64,000 bases of DNA, taken from the NCBI GenBank assembly GCA_944390735.1, contig CALXRL010000090.1, positions 1-64,000 of the forward strand, written 5' to 3'. The translations under genes and the position numbers were made by a program. Below the pieces are notes generated by a model. That model saw only the letters and a program-made list of their open reading frames with translations, had not been told where the DNA came from and searched no databases. Each line of letters opens with the position of its first letter. The stretch's first letter is position 1. Origin of the DNA: an uncultured Victivallales bacterium. Its GTDB lineage: Bacteria > Verrucomicrobiota > Lentisphaeria > Victivallales > UBA1829. Positions 26,148 through 36,234 of this stretch are shown piece after piece.

Positions 26148-26903
26148 ATGAGACATTTTTTTCTATGTTTGATTCTGTTCGTCCCGCTGGCGCTGCTGTC
26201 GGCCAAAGACATCACCACCAAAGCCGGCAAGACCTATCACAACTACTCCGTTGCCGGATACAGCGCGGAAGGGCTGACCATTCTCCACTCCACCGGCGGC
26301 ATCCTGATTCCTCTGGAGGAGTGGCCGGACGACCGGAAGGAGGAGGTCCGGAAATACATCAATAAAATCGAGCGCCGCAGAAAACTCATTGCAAACCGGC
26401 CCGATCTGAAAACCAAAAGCGGAACCGTGTTCAAAAAATACCGGATTCTCGGATTCAATGCCAGCGGAGCGCGCGTTTCGCACTGGGGCGGAATCTCGAT
26501 CGTCCAGATTTCCGATCTGCCCGACGACATTCAGAAAAAATATGAACCCCAGATTCTTTCTCTGACAAAACCGAAAGGAATCGTGCTCAAAGACACCCTG
26601 GGGAAACGTCCGTCGAATCCGTTTCCCGCAGACCTTGAACGCTACGATACCGGCCGCCATCCCTGGAAGGGAAACAACGGAGAAACCAGTATCGAAGCAA
26701 AAGCAGGTGACACCACGGTGACGTTCGGCGGCAGCGATAAAAAGTCCTCTAAAAAGAGAAACGACAAAAAGAAGGACAAGGAAAAGGACAAAGACAAAAA
26801 GAAAGACAAAGAACAGAAAAAGAACAAGGAAAAAGAGAAAAACAAGGACAAGGACAAGAAAAAGGACAAGGACAAAGACAAGGACGAAGATGAGGAAGAG
26901 TGA
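26148..26903 (+). CDS. Secreted protein with an extreme Lys/Asp/Glu tail
   Basis: The 251-residue protein has a signal peptide (HFFLCLILFVPLALLSAKD) and a folded part (about 18-175) that seems to contain two similar units, each with TKAGKTYHNYSVAGYSAEG or TKSGTVFKKYRILGFNASG followed by GGI and a final LPDDI or WPDDR element, resembling short beta repeats. Residues about 195-251 are almost only Lys, Asp, Glu and Asn (KKDKEKDKDKKKDKEQKKNK and more), a highly charged, disordered tail. The stop overlaps the GTG of the NhaC gene (GTGA). I do not recognise a family; a link to ion transport is inferred from coupling. Confidence 0.75.
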   Translation: MRHFFLCLILFVPLALLSAKDITTKAGKTYHNYSVAGYSAEGLTILHSTGGILIPLEEWPDDRKEEVRKYINKIERRRKLIANRPDLKTKSGTVFKKYRILGFNASGARVSHWGGISIVQISDLPDDIQKKYEPQILSLTKPKGIVLKDTLGKRPSNPFPADLERYDTGRHPWKGNNGETSIEAKAGDTTVTFGGSDKKSSKKRNDKKKDKEKDKDKKKDKEQKKNKEKEKNKDKDKKKDKDKDKDEDEEE

Positions 26904-28273
26904 TCCGGTGTTTTTCCATGGATATTACTGATTTCTCCGCCTGTCGGCCCGCGCGCGCCAAAGCGCTGATTCCTTTTGCGGTCTTTCTGATTTTTTATGT
27001 CGGCATCTCGATCTGCGCGGGAAGTTTTTACAAGGTTCCGATGCCGATCGCCTTTCTCGTTGCCTCCGCGGTGGCCCTGGTGCTGGACCGCAAATCCTCT
27101 CTTCGCAGCAAGATTGAGCTGTACGCCCATGGGATGGGCAATGTCGACATCATGACCATGTGTCTGATCTTCATTCTGGCCGGCGCGTTTGCAGCGACAG
27201 CGAAAGCCATGGGAGCAGTGGAAGCGGCCAGCACCATCGCCCTGCAGTTCATTCCGCCGAATCTGATTCTATGCGGACTGTTTCTTGTGGCATGTTTCAT
27301 TTCGATTTCCATCGGCACATCGGTGGGAACGATCGTGGCGCTGACGCCGATTGCACTGGATCTGACCGGGAGCGTGGGACTCTCCATCGGACTCTGTCTC
27401 GGCGCGGTGGTCGGCGGTTCGATGTTCGGCGACAATCTCTCCATGATCTCCGACACCACCATTGCCGCCACCCGGACCCAGCATGTGGAAATGAAGAGCA
27501 AATTCTACTCGAACATCCGCATAGCGCTTCCCGCGGCGCTTGTCACGGTGATTCTCTATCTTTTTCTGAGCGGGAGCGCCTATGCTCCGCAGCTGCGGCC
27601 GCTGAGTTTAGGTTCCTGCATTGCGGTCCTGCCCTATCTGAGCGTGCTGGTGCTGGCGCTCTTCGGATTCAATGTCATGGCGCTGCTGATGTTCGGGACG
27701 CTCTTCAGCGGAATCATCGGGCTTTTCAACGGAGCATTCGATCTCTGGGGGTTTCTGGATATTCTGGGGAAAGGAGCGCTCAGCATGTCGGAGACGCTGA
27801 TTGTGGCGCTGCTGGCCGGAGGTCTTCTGAAAGTGATCCGCTACAACGGCGGAATTGAATACCTGCTTCTTCAGATTGAAAAACACATCCGGGGGCGCCG
27901 GGGCGGGGAACTGGGGATTTCGCTGCTGGTCATGGCGGTCAATGTTTTCACGGCCAACAACACAGTAGCGATCGTCATTGCGGGGCCGATCGCCAGGGAC
28001 ATCTCCGAACGCTACGGAATCGAACCGAAACGCTCGGCGAGTCTGCTGGACACCTCCTCCTGCATCATTCAGGGAATTCTTCCCTATGGGGCGCAGGTAC
28101 TTGCGGCGGTGGGACTGGCGAGCAAGGCCTCGATTCCGGTCTCCTCGGCGGATGTGCTGAAGTTTCTCTGCTATCCCTACATTCTGGCATTTTTTCTGCT
28201 GCTTTCCATCCTCTTTTCCGTGAAGAGGAAATCCGCGGACGGAAAGCAGACCGGTCAGATGGCTCCCTGCTGA
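26900..28273 (+). CDS. NhaC-family Na+/H+ antiporter
   Basis: The 457-residue protein is a polytopic membrane protein with about eleven helices and NhaC-type motifs: SISIGTSVGTIVALTPIAL, GAVVGGSMFGDNLSMISDTT and NNTVAIVIAGPIA, which form the substrate path of this ion-transporter superfamily. It should exchange Na+ (or an organic cation or acid) for H+. I use the GTG at 26900, which overlaps the preceding stop as GTGA and follows GAGGAAGA; an ATG at 26918 is an alternative. Its 3' end overlaps the convergent kinase gene by 19 bases. Confidence 0.88.
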   Translation: MIRCFSMDITDFSACRPARAKALIPFAVFLIFYVGISICAGSFYKVPMPIAFLVASAVALVLDRKSSLRSKIELYAHGMGNVDIMTMCLIFILAGAFAATAKAMGAVEAASTIALQFIPPNLILCGLFLVACFISISIGTSVGTIVALTPIALDLTGSVGLSIGLCLGAVVGGSMFGDNLSMISDTTIAATRTQHVEMKSKFYSNIRIALPAALVTVILYLFLSGSAYAPQLRPLSLGSCIAVLPYLSVLVLALFGFNVMALLMFGTLFSGIIGLFNGAFDLWGFLDILGKGALSMSETLIVALLAGGLLKVIRYNGGIEYLLLQIEKHIRGRRGGELGISLLVMAVNVFTANNTVAIVIAGPIARDISERYGIEPKRSASLLDTSSCIIQGILPYGAQVLAAVGLASKASIPVSSADVLKFLCYPYILAFFLLLSILFSVKRKSADGKQTGQMAPC

Positions 28274-29073
28274 CCTGCAACCCTGGCGGCAAGCGCGTTT
28301 CCGGCGTCGGCGCAGAGCTGCAGATCCTCCCCCTTCAGGTAGTGGAACAGAAACGCCGCACTGAACGCATCGCCTGAACCGACCGTGCTGACCACTTTCA
28401 CCGGAACGGCGGACGAATGCACGGTTCTTCCGCGGGAAGTGACCAGACAGCCATCCGGACCCAGAGTGAGAATCAGCGTATCGAGTCCGAAGCAGGCCGC
28501 CATGGCGGAGGGCTCCGCGGGGATGGCAAAGAGTTCGGAAAGGACGCGGAACTCGTCGTCGTTGATTTTGACGATGTCCGCCCGGACCATCGACTCGCGG
28601 ATCCGTTCCGCAGAATAGAAATCCTGCCGCAGGTTCACATCATAGAAGAACGTGGTATCCAGTTCGTTCCAGAGCCGGTGAAGAGTCGCGCGGGACTCCT
28701 CCGAACGCTGACTCAGCGTCCCGTAACAGAAGAGATCCGGTTTTCCCCGGTATTCCGTGCTGATATGGTCATAGGCGCAGTTGTCGAGGAAATCATAGCG
28801 GGGGACTTTTTCGGCATCCAGCGTGACGCTTACCGTTCCGGTCGGATAATCGCATCTCCGCACATACTGACTGCTCATGCCGTACTGTTCCAGGGCGGAA
28901 AAGACCGCATCTCCGAGACGATCCCGTCCGACCGCGGAAATGATGGAGGCATCCGCTCCCAGCCGTTTCAGCTGAACCGCCAGATTCAGCGGCGCGCCGC
29001 CGAGATGCGGCTCCCCTTCAATCAGGTCAAACAGAATTTCACCGAAGGAAACGATGTTCGGTACCGAGGTCAT
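28255..29073 (-). CDS. PfkB-family sugar kinase (fructokinase-like)
   Basis: The 272-residue protein is a ribokinase-family kinase: the start NIVSFGEILFDLIEG and the substrate motif LGGAPLNLAVQLKRLGA, YDVNLRQDFY in the middle, and the catalytic loop VSTVGSGDAFSAAFL, in which the base Asp of GAGD is present (GSGD). Such kinases phosphorylate fructose, ribose or 2-keto-3-deoxygluconate; the order of motifs fits fructokinase, but the substrate is uncertain. GGAGA precedes the ATG. It is the third gene after clpC and the Nudix gene. Confidence 0.88.
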   Translation of the reverse strand: MTSVPNIVSFGEILFDLIEGEPHLGGAPLNLAVQLKRLGADASIISAVGRDRLGDAVFSALEQYGMSSQYVRRCDYPTGTVSVTLDAEKVPRYDFLDNCAYDHISTEYRGKPDLFCYGTLSQRSEESRATLHRLWNELDTTFFYDVNLRQDFYSAERIRESMVRADIVKINDDEFRVLSELFAIPAEPSAMAACFGLDTLILTLGPDGCLVTSRGRTVHSSAVPVKVVSTVGSGDAFSAAFLFHYLKGEDLQLCADAGNALAARVAGQQGAI

Positions 29074-29089
29074 CAGAGTTCTCCTTTTC

Positions 29090-29591
29090 TCAAAACAGAT
29101 TCCATTGCTTCAGTTTCTCCAGTTCCAGGAGAAGATTCGGCGTGCAGTCGGGCCGGATCGCCTCCAGCTCTTCGCGCGAAAAAAACCGCACCTCGTCGAT
29201 CTCCGACGCCTGAAAGCGGAAGGGACCGGCACTCTCCGTGCAGAAGACCCGCACATTTTCCGATTCCACGGAATTGCGGATGCGCGAATCGAACAGGAAG
29301 CGCAGCGGCAGATCCGGATCCAGACCGAGTTCCTCGTGCATTTCGCGACGAGCCGCACTCTCATACTCCTCTCCATGGTCGAGATGCCCGCCGACCGCGG
29401 TATCCCATTTGCCCGGCTGAATATCCTTGGTGCGGGTGCGGAGCTGAAGCAGGATCCGCTTCCCATCCGGATGAAAGACAACAACATGCGCGGTCCGATG
29501 GATCAGCGACGGATCCCCGTGACACCTCCGACGGGGAGCGGTGCCGATCACCTGATCGTTTTCATCCACGATATCGAAGAGTTCCTCCCGG

Positions 29592-29608
<17 letters not shown>
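29090..29608 (-). CDS. Nudix hydrolase
   Basis: The 172-residue protein has a full Nudix box (about residues 73-96: GGHLDHGEEYESAARREMHEELG) with the GX5EX7REUXEEXGU order. The domain and the start ELFDIVDENDQVIGTA followed by RTAHVVVF resemble the YfcD/isopentenyl-diphosphate-isomerase-like subgroup. It should cleave a nucleoside-diphosphate-type bond with Mg2+; the substrate is unknown. The true start is the ATG at 29608, which lies inside the end of clpC and overlaps it by 17 bases; an in-frame extension further upstream would run antisense-free through clpC in another frame and is rejected. Confidence 0.92.
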
Positions 29609-32276
<2,668 letters not shown>

Positions 32277-32314
32277 TGTCGTATCTCCCAAAGATTCCGT
32301 TTTGTTCCTTGGAG

Positions 32315-32342
32315 ATTGTAATCCAGCAAAAGAAAAAATCAA
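32315..32342 (-). promoter_or_regulatory. Promoter of the clpC operon
   Basis: On the minus strand TTGATT (32337-32342) and TACAAT (32315-32320) are 16 bases apart, 39 bases before the clpC ATG. No CtsR- or HrcA-type operator was seen. Confidence 0.55.
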
Positions 32343-32444
32343 GTCCGATCTTGAAAAATAGTCGCGGAAAGATTCCCCCGTTCCGATGCGGACGCGCCGA
32401 AGCGCCTCTCTTTCCGAAAAGCCGATTAAAAGAAAGCTCGTCAT

Positions 32445-32617
32445 TTTCGCAGTTTTTCCGCAAATCCGCAAAAAAATTTTGAAGGACCTCCATCCCATTT
32501 TCCTGAAAATGAAGAAGTTACCATGACAAATCAACCAGAAGCAATGCAGAAAAAAATGCAAAAAATGCATAAAAATTCATTTTTTTCGCAAAAATTATCG
32601 CAAAACGCAAAAAAAAT
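32445..32617. repeat. A-rich region with scattered CGCAAA repeats
   Basis: The 400-base gap between clpC and the XRE gene (32277-32678) holds no gene. It contains several GCAAAA or CGCAAA words (for example near 32470, 32550, 32587, 32599 and 32606) in a strongly A-rich context, with ATGCAAAAAATGCAT at about 32561. It could be curved DNA or a binding region; the words are not evenly spaced. Confidence 0.4.
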
Positions 32618-32626
32618 ACTTGTCTT

Positions 32627-32644
32627 CTGTCATAAATGTGATAG
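32627..32644 (+). promoter_or_regulatory. Candidate operator in front of the XRE regulator gene
   Basis: CTGTCA-N6-TGATAG is an inverted repeat with one mismatch. It lies directly after TTGTCT (32620-32625), a possible -35 box, with a weak -10 TAGTTT (32642-32647) 16 bases downstream. The site would fit autoregulation by the XRE protein encoded from 32679. Inference. Confidence 0.35.
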
Positions 32645-32678
32645 TTTTATAGGAATTACAGCATGGAGGGTAATTCTT

Positions 32679-33110
32679 ATGAGTATGAACGACAAGAACT
32701 TAATCGACACGCTTCGCGCCTATGTCGAGGAGAACCATCTGTCCTGGACCCAGATCTCCCGACAGCTCGGCGTGACGCAGAACACCCTGACCAATTGGAA
32801 CAAGGGTGGCAAAATCAGTCCCAGAAACAGACGGGCGATTATTGCACTGACATCCGATCCGGAACCGACCTGTTCCGTCATGGAATGTCAGGCCCGGGAT
32901 TCGGAAGATCCCATTACGGTCGCCATGCTGAAGGTCTGGGGCTCCCTGTCCGAACGGGACAAAGCCAGAGTTTACATGCACGCGCTCGAATATCGGGACG
33001 GCGTCTCGCAGACTCCGCTGCAACTGGTTCAGGTCCAGCCGGTTGCCTCTCAGAATATGGCGGCGGAACCCGCGGCGCCCTACAATGCGCAGCCGCCCAA
33101 AACGAAATAA
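32679..33110 (+). CDS. XRE-type helix-turn-helix regulator
   Basis: The 143-residue protein has an N-terminal HTH (about residues 17-50): LSWTQISRQLGVTQNTLTNWNKGG. The middle part contains VWGSLSERDKARVYMHALE, and the C-terminal 30 residues are rich in Pro, Ala and Gln. It should bind DNA, perhaps as a dimer. I start at 32679 because GGAGGG precedes it; upstream in-frame codons encode only A-rich, low-complexity sequence. It has its own terminator. The target is unknown; the inverted repeat at 32627-32644 is a candidate. Confidence 0.85.
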   Translation: MSMNDKNLIDTLRAYVEENHLSWTQISRQLGVTQNTLTNWNKGGKISPRNRRAIIALTSDPEPTCSVMECQARDSEDPITVAMLKVWGSLSERDKARVYMHALEYRDGVSQTPLQLVQVQPVASQNMAAEPAAPYNAQPPKTK

Positions 33111-33129
33111 GTCCGGGGTTTCTTCCACA

Positions 33130-33159
33130 GCCTGTCTTTTGAAAGACAGGCTTTTTTTT
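33130..33159 (+). terminator. Terminator of the XRE gene
   Basis: GCCTGTCTTT and AAAGACAGGC form a near-perfect stem with a small loop, followed by eight T (33152-33159). Confidence 0.95.
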
Positions 33160-33260
33160 CGGACCTTCCGACCTTCGTTTTGCCCTCTCTTTCAACGAAT
33201 CCTAGCGCCGGATTCTCCGATCCCATCACTTCCCGCCCTCACCATAAGGAGTGATTCAGA

Positions 33261-33821
33261 ATGAAACAACTCGTTTCTCTTTTTATGATTGCGTTCGGAA
33301 TTCTGCTTTCCGGCTGCATTCCCTCTCTGACGCCCGCGACGGAAAAAAATGAAACATTCCTTCCCGACGCGGAAGGACTATGGGAACGAAACCAGACCCG
33401 TTACCGGATCGAATCCTGCGGGGAGTTCTATGCCGTCGTTGCCGAGAACAAAGAGGGGAAAAAAAATTTTTTCAAAATGACCCTGACCACAGTCGGGGGA
33501 GAAACCTATGCCAGCTTGACCTTTGACGGGGATGCACCCGGACTGAAACAGCTTCTGAACGAGGATTCCCGTTCTTTTCTTCTTCCTCTCTGGCGAATTT
33601 ACCGCCTTCAGGTTTCCGAAGAGGAGCTCCGGCTGTACTGGATGGCGGATGAATCGCTTCTCCGGACCTGTTTCCGGGATCTCGGTTCCATTCAAAAAGC
33701 CGGAAGTAAGGACCGCATTCTGAACACGTCACCGCAGCAGCTGAAAGCCTGGCTCGCCGGACATCCCGGCGCCTATGCGGAAAAGAACGGCAACTTTTTC
33801 TCCTTCCGCCGGATCCGGTAA
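33261..33821 (+). CDS. Lipoprotein of unknown function
   Basis: The 186-residue product has a lipoprotein signal with lipobox LLSGC (Cys about residue 19), AAGGAG before the ATG, and a mature part with aromatic-rich strands (RYRIESCGEFYAVVAENKEGKKNFFKMTL, YASLTFDG, LPLWRIYRLQVSEEELRLYWM). No family is recognised. It stands alone between the XRE gene and the esterase cluster and converges on the latter's terminator. Confidence 0.75.
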   Translation: MKQLVSLFMIAFGILLSGCIPSLTPATEKNETFLPDAEGLWERNQTRYRIESCGEFYAVVAENKEGKKNFFKMTLTTVGGETYASLTFDGDAPGLKQLLNEDSRSFLLPLWRIYRLQVSEEELRLYWMADESLLRTCFRDLGSIQKAGSKDRILNTSPQQLKAWLAGHPGAYAEKNGNFFSFRRIR

Positions 33822-33900
33822 GATCCATCCTCGGTCGGAAAAACGGAGAAACGGAAGAATTTGCACACCATCACTTTCCGAGGCGCTCGGAAAAGAGAAA

Positions 33901-33931
33901 GGCCCGACGGATCGGGAGGATCCGCCGGGCC
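33901..33931 (-). terminator. Terminator of the sialate O-acetylesterase gene 33957-36149
   Basis: A 13-bp stem with one A/C mismatch (33901-33913 with 33919-33931) and a 5-nt loop is followed on the minus strand by TTTCTCTTTT. Confidence 0.75.
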
Positions 33932-33956
33932 GGAAACGATTCTCCGAAAAACCCGT

Positions 33957-36149
33957 TTATTCCACGTCCGCAAGAACGAAGATGTCCGCGTAGTAGTTGT
34001 CGAGATTCTTGGCGAAGGTGTAGTCGGGATTGCCCTTCGCGGCGGAACCGATCCCGATATCACCGCTGTTTCCGGCAAGGAAATTGTTGTAGGCGAAAAG
34101 AACCTGTTTCGCCCGGTAGTTGTGAATCTGCATGGAACCGTAGGAGCCGCTGCCGGAGCGCTGATCGCCGAAATCGTAGGACCCGTCGCTGGCGCCCGGG
34201 ATTTTCGCAGCGTTCTGCTGACTGTAATTGGTTCCCCAGAATTCGATGTTGCCATCGTCGAACGATCCGCTTTTCACGGAGGGGACGTTGCTTCGGACCA
34301 CCAGATTCTTCACGATCTTCTGGAACGGAGAATTCAGCGAAGCGAGCGGCAGTCCGATTTTACGCACATCCTGCGTGAAGGGATCCATGGCGACGAAAAC
34401 GAAACTGTTTTTCCCGGTTTTCCGATCCGTCAGGGAGAGGAAGTAGGCCACCTTCCGAATCTTTTTTCCGGCCAGCGCCCTGGAATTGTCGATGGAGTAG
34501 TTGGCCGTCTTTCCGCCGTCCTTCACGGCTGCGGCGGGATTGAAGCGGTAGACCAGCTGATAGGGTTTTGCCTCGGGCACGGTGGCATCCAGATACTCTC
34601 TGGGAGGCACCGTTCCGGCCCGGAACGCTCCGGCGGGCAGGTTGTTTTCGTTGACCAGATTGACCGTGACATCGGGATTCCAGGCGAAGCGCACCATGTA
34701 GGGCTTCGGAACGGCGGAAGAGGTCAGAATCGCGGTATTGTCCTTCAGTTCGGCGGAAGCGGGGAAGAAGGCTCCGTTGGCGCCGGCGAGTTCAAAATAT
34801 CGAACGGCCTTGCCGTCCTTGGTTTTCAAACTCTTCGCATTGCGGAAGATGACAATGACTTTGGAACCGTCCACGCGGAACGACTGGAAAAACGGGGAAT
34901 CCGCGACGAGATTCTGTCCGTAGGTATGCTTCAGAGCCAGAAGCGCAAGACGACGACCGACATCCTGTTTGTTGTGCGGATGAATGTCGCGGAAATTGCC
35001 GATATCATTGGTCAGCGCCATGCCGACATTTTTTGCGGAATCGGCAAACGCCTGCTGCGCTTCCCAGAACTCCGGAAGACGGGTCGGATGATTGTAGTTG
35101 AACGGGGCAAGCTGAACAAAATAGAACGGCATATCCTTCTTGCCGAATGCCTGGCGGAAAGAGGCCAGCAGAGCGGTCATCTTGTCCTTGTAGACCATTC
35201 CTTCGCTCAGATTGGATTCGCCCTGATACCAGAGAACGCCCTGAATGGCAAAATTGCGGATCGGCGCGATCATGGAGTTGTAAAGCACGGTCGGAGCCTG
35301 ATGGCGGTTGCCGAGCCGCAGCGCATTCGGGTATGCGGCCGCCTGAGGAATCATTTTTCCCTCCTTGACAGCTTTTCTGGCATCGGCAAGCCAGCGTTCC
35401 GCATAGGCGATGGCTTTAGCACTTTCCGCCTTGTACTCCTTCGTTCCGGGGACCTTGGCATTGACGTCGTAGGCGATCTTCGCAAGAGAGGGAACCTGAT
35501 TGAAGCCGTACGGACTGGTCCACGGCTCAATGCGGGTGCCGCCCCAGTTGACGGAAATCAGACCGACCGGGACATTCAGAACCTTCTGGATCTCGCGGCC
35601 GAAGAAGTAGGCGGCTGCGGAAAAACTGACAATGCTGTCGGAGGAGCAGACCTTCCAGCCGCGCCCGGGATTGTCCTCCTGCGGAGTCTGATAAAATTTG
35701 TAGTTGTTGCCCTGATAGAGACGGATTCCGGGATAATTCGCATTTTTGCGTTCGGCATCGGCATTGTCCACCCGCCAGTAGGAGCTCTGGGACCAGACCG
35801 GCATCTCCATGTTGGACTGACCGGAACAGACCCAGACTTCCCCGACCACGACATTCCGGAATGTCAGAGCATTCTTTCCCTTGATGGTCAGGTTCTCTCC
35901 TTTGGCATCGGCCTTCATGGGAGCGAGCTGAAGGATCCATTTTCCGTCTTTGGCAGTCGTCTTGACGCTCTGGCCTTTGAAGGAGACGGTCACCTCCTCG
36001 CCGTTGTCCGCCCATCCCCAGACATTAACTTTCGTCCCTCTCTGGAAGATCATGTTGTCGCTGAAAATGGCTGGCATTTTCACGTTTGCGCTTGCCTGAA
36101 TCCCGGCGAACAGAGCCGCCGACGCAAGCAGAAGCATGGATTGTTTCAT
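33957..36149 (-). CDS. Secreted sialate O-acetylesterase-like SGNH hydrolase (copy 2)
   Basis: The 730-residue protein has a signal peptide (SMLLLASAALFAGIQASA) and an N-terminal beta region, then an SGNH/SASA hydrolase: block I with Ser112 in CSGQSNMEM, block with GLISVNWGGTRIEPW, LWYQGESN, and the Asp-His block DIHPHNKQDVGRRLA. These enzymes remove O-acetyl groups from sialic acid or other glycans. About 170 extra C-terminal residues follow the usual domain and are shared with its neighbour. The start at 36149 follows AGGA. It is close in sequence and layout to 36235-38412, so it arose by tandem duplication. A terminator lies just before it, so it may be expressed less. Confidence 0.9.
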   Translation of the reverse strand: MKQSMLLLASAALFAGIQASANVKMPAIFSDNMIFQRGTKVNVWGWADNGEEVTVSFKGQSVKTTAKDGKWILQLAPMKADAKGENLTIKGKNALTFRNVVVGEVWVCSGQSNMEMPVWSQSSYWRVDNADAERKNANYPGIRLYQGNNYKFYQTPQEDNPGRGWKVCSSDSIVSFSAAAYFFGREIQKVLNVPVGLISVNWGGTRIEPWTSPYGFNQVPSLAKIAYDVNAKVPGTKEYKAESAKAIAYAERWLADARKAVKEGKMIPQAAAYPNALRLGNRHQAPTVLYNSMIAPIRNFAIQGVLWYQGESNLSEGMVYKDKMTALLASFRQAFGKKDMPFYFVQLAPFNYNHPTRLPEFWEAQQAFADSAKNVGMALTNDIGNFRDIHPHNKQDVGRRLALLALKHTYGQNLVADSPFFQSFRVDGSKVIVIFRNAKSLKTKDGKAVRYFELAGANGAFFPASAELKDNTAILTSSAVPKPYMVRFAWNPDVTVNLVNENNLPAGAFRAGTVPPREYLDATVPEAKPYQLVYRFNPAAAVKDGGKTANYSIDNSRALAGKKIRKVAYFLSLTDRKTGKNSFVFVAMDPFTQDVRKIGLPLASLNSPFQKIVKNLVVRSNVPSVKSGSFDDGNIEFWGTNYSQQNAAKIPGASDGSYDFGDQRSGSGSYGSMQIHNYRAKQVLFAYNNFLAGNSGDIGIGSAAKGNPDYTFAKNLDNYYADIFVLADVE

Positions 36150-36168
36150 CTTTTCTGTCCTTCTTGTT

Positions 36169-36217
36169 AAAAAAAATAGAAAGGCGGATTCCGGCAAAAA
36201 GATCCGCGGAATCCGCC
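36169..36217 (-). terminator. Terminator between the two sialate O-acetylesterase genes
   Basis: A perfect 11-bp stem (GGCGGATTCCG with CGGAATCCGCC, 13-nt loop) is followed on the minus strand by TTTCTATTTTTTTT. It ends 20 bases before the start codon of the downstream gene, so that gene depends on read-through or on a separate promoter that I did not find. Confidence 0.85.
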
Positions 36218-36234
36218 GTGTCGAAAATCCTCTG

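Noticed and set aside
32445..32617. Possible CRISPR array or phage att repeats
   Set aside because: The CGCAAA words are short and irregularly spaced, with no constant spacer length and no cas genes.
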